DNA of 25,842 nucleotides from Hypsibius dujardini (Eukaryota > Tardigrada > Eutardigrada > Parachela > Hypsibiidae), in contig LRSR01012685.1 of NCBI GenBank assembly GCA_001579985.1, positions 1 to 25,842 on the forward strand, in the 5' to 3' direction. The translations under genes and the position numbers were made by a program. The notes under the pieces are model-generated. The model was not told where the DNA came from, made no database searches, and saw only the letters and a program-made list of their open reading frames with translations. Below, piece by piece: positions 10,171-19,381 of this stretch. Every line of letters starts with the position of its first letter. Position 1 is the stretch's first letter.

Positions 10171-13100
10171 CTACAAATATGTCATAGGGAATAATCTTTT
10201 ATTTTACACCAGTCAACAGAAGTGATATGCATATACGCAAGAGTTCACCAGAGAAAGTATGTAAACCAAGACTGGAGGAAACCTCAGAGGCGCAAAAAGG
10301 GGCACACTTACATGTGGAAAGAAGGGAGACAGAAAGAGAGGAAGAAATGATATAATCTATTCATCAGCATCGACCTTGCGGCGCGGCGGGGCCTTGCTAG
10401 CTCCACTGGGAGGAGCGCTCTACAAGGTCAAGAAAGAATGCGATGTAGGAGACCCCGAAACTGTAGTGCAAAGCACGCTTGAGAGCAACGAAAGAGACAC
10501 TGGTAGTCAGGCCATGCCGAATTGAGGCTTAGTATTACAACATCATACCACAGAAGTCCGCTATAGAAACAGAGCATCCAGAATGAGACGAATCATTCCC
10601 TTTTTTTCAGAGATTTTTTGAAGGAAACTACATTCAACACATTCTGCTGTCATGCGTGAACAAATAATTGGTGTGCAGTACATTTTATTTTTATTTAACA
10701 ATTATTATTACCCAGTTAATAAATGAGTGATTTTGGGTCTGTGTATGACATTAGTAAAAATGCGGGTTGATATTAGTGAAAATGGGCGTTGATATTAGTA
10801 AAAATGCGGGTTGATGTTGAGGGCAAGTAAACGTAAAGTCATTGGAAGGAATGAGTCGAGCGATGCACATGCGGAGAGAGAAGATTACAAGAAGACGTTA
10901 ATCGGTAGGTCGCGCCAGCAGTGCATGTCATCTCTGAGACGGACTAACTGAGAAATGGCGGACTAACCTTGCCGACCGGTCCCGACGGGGCGACCGATCC
11001 GCCGGATCGGTTTTTGGCGCGCAACTTCTGCAGAGTCTGCTCGGCAATCTCAGCGCGTTCTTCCGACTCTCCCAGCTCCTGTTGCAGCTTGCGGTACTTG
11101 CCCAAGTTCATTCCGGCAACCTCCTCGGTCTCTTCGATCTGTCGCTTGTAGACCTTAATCTTCTGTTGGAGCTTGTCCACCAAATCCTCTGCATCCGACA
11201 GAAACAACATGAAAGGCGTGTCATAATCACTAAGCCGACGATGACATAAATAGAATGACTTACGCATGCGTTGGTAGTTCTTCTTGTCCTCCTCACCCTG
11301 GAACTGCAGTTCCTTGGTGCGTCCTACAGTCAAGAATAGCATTAGCCCATGCTTAACTGATTAAAAAATTAAACTGTTTTACGTTCGTGTTTGCGGATGT
11401 TCTTGGTGGTCTCAGCATGACGGCGCTGTTCAGCATCCAACTCTGTCTCAAGTTCGCGAGTGCGCTCTTCCAGTTTCTGAATGATACGCTTGCCTCCCTT
11501 GATGGCGGCCCCCTCGGCCTCATCCAGGCGGACCTGCAGTTCTTTCACCTGGGTCTCGAGCGTCTTGCGGTTCTTCTCAATATGCATGGCATGCTCCTGT
11601 TCTTGACGGAGTTCGTCAGCCAGGCGGGCGGCATCGGCCATGGCCTTCTTCGACTTCTCTTCGGCTCCCTTCACTTCGTTTAACATCTGGTCCAAATCGT
11701 GCTAAATCAAACGAAAATAATTGAAACGTTTGTTCACAGATATCAGTGCCTGTGTCTATCTGTGTCTATCTGTGTCTGTGTCTGTGTCTGTGTCTGTGTC
11801 TGTGTCTGTGTCTGTGTCTGTGTCTGTGTCTGTGTCTGTGTCTGTGTCTATCTGTGTCTGTGGCTGCCTTTTGCTCAACTTACATGGAGTCCACCAAGTT
11901 CGGCCTCCATCTTTCGCTTAGCTCCGCTCAGCGAGGTGTTGGTGGCAGTCAGCTCAGCCAGACGTTCGTTGGCGTCATTGAGCTCGTTCTCAGCCTGCTT
12001 TCGGAGGCGTTCGGCTTGCTCCAGAGTATTGCGGAGCTCATCAACCTCGGATTGGAGGCTGTTGGCACGACGCTCAGCCGAGTTCATCTGCTCGCGAGCA
12101 TCGTCACGGGCGCGTTGTTCCTCCTCCACCTGGGTCTGGAGGGTCTTGATTTGCTCCTGGTACTTCTTAACGTTCTTTTGGGCTTCAGCGTTCGCCTAGA
12201 TACACAATTATTATGCATGTATACTGACCGCTTAAACTAAATGTGTTACTAGAAGATATAATGAAAAAAAAGAATAATTTTTGTACCTTGTTGGCATGGT
12301 CAAGAGCAATTTCGAGCTCGTTGATGTCCGACTCGAGCTTCTTCTTCATGCGGAGTGCCTCAGCACGTCCACGAGATTCGGCCTCCAAAGTGGCTTGCAT
12401 CGAATCGAGGGAGCGTTGATGGTTCTTACGGGTGGTCTCGAACTCCTCTTCCTTCTCCTGGATACGTTTATCAATCTCCGACCGGATCTGGGAGACCTCC
12501 AACTGCGCTCGGAGAACCTTGGCCTCTTCGTTCTCAAGCGCGGCCTCGGCCTCTTCCAACGCTCCCTGGAGCTCCTCCTTCTCGACTTCCAATCGCTTTC
12601 GGCTCTTGGACAGCTCATGGACACTGCGTCCACCCTCGGTCATCTGATCGTGGATGTCCTTGATTTCGTCGGTGAGGTTCTTGTTCTCGCGACGCAGAGC
12701 CTCGATCTGCTCGTGGATCTCCTCATTTCCGGCCTTCATCTTGAACAGCTCGGTTGAGTAGTTACGGGCCTCGCGTTGAGATGCGTCCAGTTCGGCGTTG
12801 AGGTCGTCACACTTTTGTTTCCATTCGGCGATGGTCTTATCGAAGGCCTTTTGCTTCTTCTCAAGTCCGTTGGCGAGAGTGTTGGCCTACGTAATAAGGA
12901 CGATGAAGTAAAAGAAGACAGACAAACAGACAGATAAATATACTAACACACGAGCAAAAAAGACAGATGGGAAAACTATCTTACCCGCTCGACATCGATG
13001 GCCAAATCCTCCAACTCGCCCTGGAGTCGCTGTTTGACCTTCTCCAGGCTGCTGACCTTCCCGTTGGCAGCCTCGACGTGCTCTTCGGCATCGACCAATT

Positions 13101-16100
13101 TGGCCTGGAGCTTTCGCTTGGCCTCTTCGAGGTCCTCAGCGCGTGACAGACCCTCGCCTTCGTACTTGGCACGCCATTGTTGTGCCTCGCTGTTAGCCTG
13201 AAAATCAAATTATCAGACTTAGCAGAGACTTCCGATATGACTCAAGACTGCCTCTTTTACCTTGGCCAGTGCGCGTTGGATTTCGGCCTTGCCTTCTTGC
13301 TCCTCCTCAATGTTGTCGCGCAGATGTTCAAAGTCCTGCTCCAAGTTGCGGAGTTTCGATGAGAGAGCCTGCTTCTCGCGGGACTCGTCCTCTTGGCCTC
13401 GTTTGGCCTCCTCCAATTGAGCGGACAGGTTGGTCTTGAGCTTCTGGAGCTGACTGATTTGAGCTTCGGCCTCTTCGAGTTGACGAGCCAGATCGGCGTT
13501 CTCTCCTGACAGGCGGTTCTTGCCCGATCCGAACTCGTTGAGGTTCCGGGTGGCCTCGTCCAAGCGGGCGGACAAGTCAGCAACTTGGGCTTCAAGTGCC
13601 TTGGCTTGCTTTTCGGAGCTGGCCTTTCCCTTGATGGCGTTGTCGACGGTGCTCTGGAGGTCATCAAGCTCCACCTTCATTTGCGACTTCTCCTTGTCCA
13701 ACTTGGCCTTGACTATAAGACGGGAAATAATAGATAAATCTTAGGTTTCTGTTGAGCACGGCCACCAGCCGGTGTCTGTCTGCTAGTTGTTCCTGTGTCC
13801 GTGTGCCGCATGTGCGATTTATATATTTCTGTGTGCCTGTTTGATCACATGTACACCCACGTCCGTGTATCTGTATATCTGTGTCTCTGTCTGCATGTTT
13901 GCGTGCCTGTGTGTCCATATCTCCGTCTGTTTGTCTGTGTATACGTTTTTCTGTCTGTTTGTCTGTCTGTTTATCTGTATGCCTGTCTGTGTATCGGTGT
14001 CTCTGCCTCTATATCTGTGTGCCTGTCTGTTGTGTCGGGACTGCGAGGGTCGTTACTGGTACGGTACCTTTGTTCAGTTGGTCGACCTGGTCGCCGAGTT
14101 CACTGACGGAGTCGGCGTTCTTCTTTCGCAGCGATTGGACGATGGTCTCATGCTGAATGTTTGACTCTTCGAGATCACGGCGGAGTTTGGCCATTTCAGC
14201 CTCGCGCTTCTTGTTCATTTCAATCTGCGCTCCGGTCATGCCGGTGCCTTCCTCGGCACGGTCAGCCATCTCCTCCAGCTCGCGGGCCAGATCGGCGCGT
14301 TGTTTCTCCACCTTCTGGCGGGCTTGGCGCTCTCCTTCGAGCTCCTCCTCCATCTCGGAGAGGCGGCCTTGGTGCTCCTTGATTTGGCGCTGGAGCTTGG
14401 TGACCAGGCCGTGCTCATCTTCCAGCTTGCTGTTGACGCTGTTGAGCTCAACGTCCTTCTTGGACAGATGTTGTTCAAGTTCACGCTTGCCCTTCTCGAG
14501 ATCAGCGACGGATTCCTGAGTCGCCTTGAGGTCTTGCTCCAACTTTCGCTTGGACTTGTCCACGTCACCACGCAGGCGTTTCTCGCGTTCAAGGCTGTCC
14601 TCGAGCTCGTCCAAGGTTTGCTCCAACTTGGCCTTGACTTTGTTGAGGTGGTTAACCTTGTTCTCTTCTGCCTGGAGGTCCTCAGCTCCCTTGTTTCCGA
14701 CCTCCTCGAGGTGCTTCTTTTCCTTATTCAATTTCGCAATCAGCTCGTCTTGGCGGGCCATTTCGTCGTTGAGGTTGCGGATCTGGTGGTCCTTGCTGGA
14801 CTTGTCCTGCTCCGCCTTCTGGAGGGTCAACTCAAGCTCCTCCAGTGCCTTCTTCTGAGCCTGAATGTCCTGCTCGAGCTTTCGCTTCTGCGATTGGACG
14901 TTGTTGGTTCCCTTTTCGGCGTCGGCAAGTGCGGCTTCAGCATCACGCAGCTGCGATTCGAGCTCGCCCTTCTGCTTGATGAGCGAGTTGGCCTTCTCCT
15001 CGACGTCGGCGATACTGGCAGACTCGGTTTGCAGCCGGATGAAGAGATCGTTCTTCTCCTTCAGCAGCGAAATGTTCTTGTCCTCGTACTCCTTGCGCAG
15101 CTTGGTCTCCTTCTCGAACTCCTCCTTGAGCTTCTTCATCTCCTCCTCCTTCAGCTTCATCTCGTCCTCGGCCTTGGAGGCGTTGAGGAGCGGCTTGATC
15201 TTCTGGTACAGCTTCCACCAGGCCCAGTTGCGGAGCTGCAGGTACTTCTTGATGTTGCGTTGCAGAACCACCAGGGCGACGCGTTGTTCGCGGAGCTTCT
15301 TGTAGGTCAGCTGGGTCAGGTACGCCCGGATGTGCGCCTGCAGCATGGACAGAATGCCGGACAGACGTTCGTCACGGAGCTCCTCCAGGTGACCGAGGAT
15401 ACCGGCCTTGAAGAAGACCTTGGTGTTACCCATGCGCCATTCGTTGGTGTCCAGCTGGATGTGATCCAGAATCTTCTGCGAGGTCGCCTTGGCGTCGCTG
15501 AATCCCTTGGGAATCACACTGGCAGCCAAGATGGTGTACCTGAAGGGAAGGTAACAAACTGTTAAAAACTAACATAAACTGAAATATTTAAAAACTAGGA
15601 AGAAACTGATACAGTGAACGGCTAATGAGGCGGGAACAAAGTCAGATTACAGAACAAACATACAGAAGTCAATGCAAAGATGCAGACAGCTAACTAGTTA
15701 GAGAATTCAGTCAATACTAGTACCAGGCAAACGTTATGGGTTGAATCGGTACATGGGTTGAATCAGTGGGGTGGCAGAGGGCGCCACAAGTATAAAATGA
15801 ATGAGTGTTGTTTACAATCTGCACTTGTGACGCCCTCTGCCACCCCACCGATTCCACCCATGTACCGATTCGACCCATAGCGTTTGCTTGGTACAGATCA
15901 AGTCGACTGGCAAAAAAATGAGTGAACAGATAAGCAATAGATTAGTAAAGACAGTCAAGTTAACGGATAGTCGTACTGTAAGAAGCATATGTAGATGATA
16001 AGTCTCACGGACAATAAGTTACACAAAGACAAGCTGACACGCATTAATGAGCACGTCAATGAAACAAAACGAAGGACACTTACCGTTGCTTGAAGTCGGA

Positions 16101-19100
16101 GAAGACCATGCGATTGGGGAAACCCTTTCGGCAAATGCGGATACCCTCCAGCACACCGTTGCAGGTGAGCTGATGCATGACAAGATGGGCGTCAACCACT
16201 CCGGGCTGTTTCATCTCGTTGGGGATGATGCAGCGGACGAAATGCGGGTGGGTGGCCTTGAGGGTCGCCATCAGCTTGCCCAACTGCTCACGGTAGAGAG
16301 CGGACACGGTCTGGAAACCAGATCCCTTCTTTCCCTTGCCTCCCTTCGATCCGGCGTCAGCGGCGGCGGCGTCGGCTTCGGGGTCGGCGAAGACCTTGCA
16401 CAGCAGTGGGTTGCCGGCCTTCTTGAAGAGGTCGACGACGTTGTCGTTCAGCGGATCCTTGTTCTTCTCCAACCAGCCGGTGATGTTGTACGGCACCGAT
16501 CCGGCGTAATGGGCAATCGAGAAGTGGGCACCCTCCGCTCCCTTCTGGCCGATCTTGGGCTTGCTGAAGTTGGGCGCCTTACCCAAATGGTTGTTGTACA
16601 ACTTCTCCCTGAAGAAAAATAATGAATTTTGTTACGGCACAGATTTTTGGAAATCAAGGCTGATCTCCAAGACAGAGTAAGCATTTTCAATTAATAATGT
16701 TTCGAAAGTATTTACTTGAAAGTGTCGTCGGTGGCTTTGGGGAACATAGATTCCTCCTCAAGGATGGAGAAGATACCGAGAGGCTTCTCAATCAGTTCGA
16801 TACAAGCCTGCAAGTCAAGCGGGATGGTTAAGACCGATTTACATACAGTACGTAAAAAACTATTTTGAACATGGAGATTTCGTGCCTGGAGATCCAGACC
16901 AAAGTCGATGAACTCCCACTCGATACCCTCGCGCTTGTACTCCTCCTGTTCCAGGACGAACATGTGGTCTACGGAAAGGATGAAAAACAAAACGTTGAAA
17001 CATATGACTAAGATAGAACTAAAACGAAGGAGTTTCAATAATCGTCTTACGGTTGAAGAATTGCTGCAACTTTTCGTTGGTAAAGTTGATGCAGATCTGT
17101 TCAAAGCCGTTACTGTCGAAGATCTCGAAACCGGCAATATCCAGCACACCTAGAGGCAGACAGGCGCGTATTTTGTTACAACGTTTCCCACTAGGACGTT
17201 CACACAGACAAAGGGACGTTTAACGGGACGATGCCTTTTAAAGCTTACCAATGAAGAACTGGCGTTTGGCCTTGGTCTCGAGAGTGACGTTGACACGGAT
17301 GACCAGCCACAAGAAGAGTCTGTTAAACAGAGCCTTGGCAAGGGCCGAGACGGCGTTGGTGCACTGGTTCTGGTTCTGACCCTTGGTCACAATCTCAGTT
17401 CCGACCTTGACCTTCGGCTTGGTAATGGCAATTAACAGCTGCAAAGTACGGAGACAAGTTTAAACTAAGAACCAATTTACATTACATTACATTACATTAC
17501 ATTACACTACATTACATTACATTACATTACATTACATTACATTACATTACATTACATTACAGTAATTGAAGCAGATAATTGAAAGATGTACTGTGCGTGA
17601 AAAACTTGCCTGTTGAGGGCTGATGCCGCACAAATGTCCGACCTTCTCGGCATACTCGGTGCCGTCCGGCTCGGCCTGCTCTTCACGCGGTCGCTGTTTG
17701 AACTTCATTCCACCGAAGTTCATGACGGCCGAGACGAGCGAGTACACTTGCTCCTTCTCTTCCTGAGCAAAGCCCAAAACGTTGAAGGCGTAATCTGAAA
17801 AGGTTGATTGAGGTTTAGTTGAGTCTAAAAGGCGGGATAGTGTTGCTGTTGGCATACCGGTGTCCTTCATTTCCTTGGCGTCGTCCATGCCCTCAACGGT
17901 GGTCTTGCCCTGGGCGACAAAGTGGTACTTGGTGATGTCCTCGGTCAGCAGGAGCTTCTCTTTCAGGCCGGGTACTCCGCCGGACATGATCTGGTAGAAG
18001 ATGTGGTAGGAGCGTTCGAGGGGCTGTTGGTAGACGATGCGAGACTTCTCCAGCAGATCTATTCGAACATTTCAACACGTTAACCGGTTCTGCCTTAATA
18101 AAACATACTGTACATCACACGAGACAAAACCAAACAGATTACGACGGAAATCAAATAGGTCGTAATTAACGTACAGCTTTCAATGTCAGCTCCAGACAGC
18201 TTTCCGGTGGTTCCGAAGTGGATGCGGATGAATTTACCCTGTTGGTGGACAACGTGTTGAGCAATGACCACAACAGTAGGGGTGTAGACCGTAGACCGCA
18301 CAAATCAAGGTGACTTACGAAACGCGAGCTGTTGTCGTTACGGGTGGTCTTAGCGTTACCGAACGCCTCCAGCACAGGATTGGCCTGCACAATTTGATCT
18401 TCCAAAGATCCCTGGTTGTTCGTGGAAGAAAACATGATTAGATAAATTGTTCACACAATCTGGGATGGAACAGGGCAAGGAGGAGGGGTTATATAAGGAA
18501 GAGCAAGCGGTTAAAAGACCACGGTCTTGGTCAACTGAAAAGGGCTCGGGTACTCGGGTATTGATGGGTCTCAATATCGATAAGGAAAACAATATTAAGC
18601 TTTTTCGTCAATCAGATTCTACATCTGAGCACTTGTTAATTTTTATTTTAAGGAATTTGGTGGGAGTAGGAGTTTTTTGGCTTCATGGGAGGAAGAGTGG
18701 ATAAACGTTAAGTTAATGGAAAACATTTTTGGGTGGGATTTCAACGGGCTAGGTGAACAAAACTATGGGAATAAAAACTGTTTAAGGTAAATCGGGTTTG
18801 GGTGTAGGCTTAATATCGTGGAGGTGGCTGGGAGCTTGAAAAATCGAGGAACTGAGGAGTGGGTAGGTCGGGACTCCATGGGTGGGTGAGGTACGGGAGG
18901 TGGTGGAAGGGAAGGATGGTTCGTCGGATCGTTGGAGAGGGTCAATTAGTGGACTAATACAGACCTTGCTTGCGCTGTTGGCAGTTTGTTTGTCCGAGAA
19001 GCTGTTGGTACGCGTCTTCCCTTCGCCTCCCCACAATCTCAGATGGAGTACCCGGCATGTCTTTCATTCAGCTCTGGATCACACGCTATAAGTTTCGGAA

Positions 19101-19338
19101 TGGTTTAAACATCTACATATTAACCATATTCGGGGGGGGGGGAGCTAATTAAAATCTCAATCCAATCTAAATATAAACCGATCCTACATGTACGAGTATA
19201 AGTCCTTTCGATTGATTAATTACGCTGATGGACCTCGAGATGAGTACCGAGACTTTCCAGTGGCCGAAACACGAACACTGATTCACACACGCTCAATCAA
19301 ACGTTTTGCAGTACACTACATGATGGCAGCGAAAGCGA

Positions 19339-19381
<43 letters not shown>

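Larger units (their letters stand above)
10968..15539 (-). other. Mhc: Myosin neck and rod exons 16-23 (exon map)
   Basis: Exons: 16, 14068-15539 (1,472 nt: converter end, neck and start of rod); 17, 13261-13712; 18, 12985-13197; 19, 12287-12886; 20, 11884-12195; 21, 11383-11701; 22, 11264-11323; 23, 10968-11188. All junctions keep the heptad frame (QLNK+[12 protein letters not shown]+[11 protein letters not shown]). Exon 23 ends in a Gly/Ser/Pro-rich stretch, [15 protein letters not shown], at phase 0, from which either tail exon can follow. Glu/Lys-rich heptads leave long open frames on the opposite strand; these are shadows. Confidence 0.93.

Noticed and set aside
14300-15565. A 421-codon plus-strand open frame, leucine-rich
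   Set aside because: It is the antisense of myosin exon 16. Glu/Lys-rich heptad codons read as Leu/Phe/Ser on the other strand and rarely make stops.
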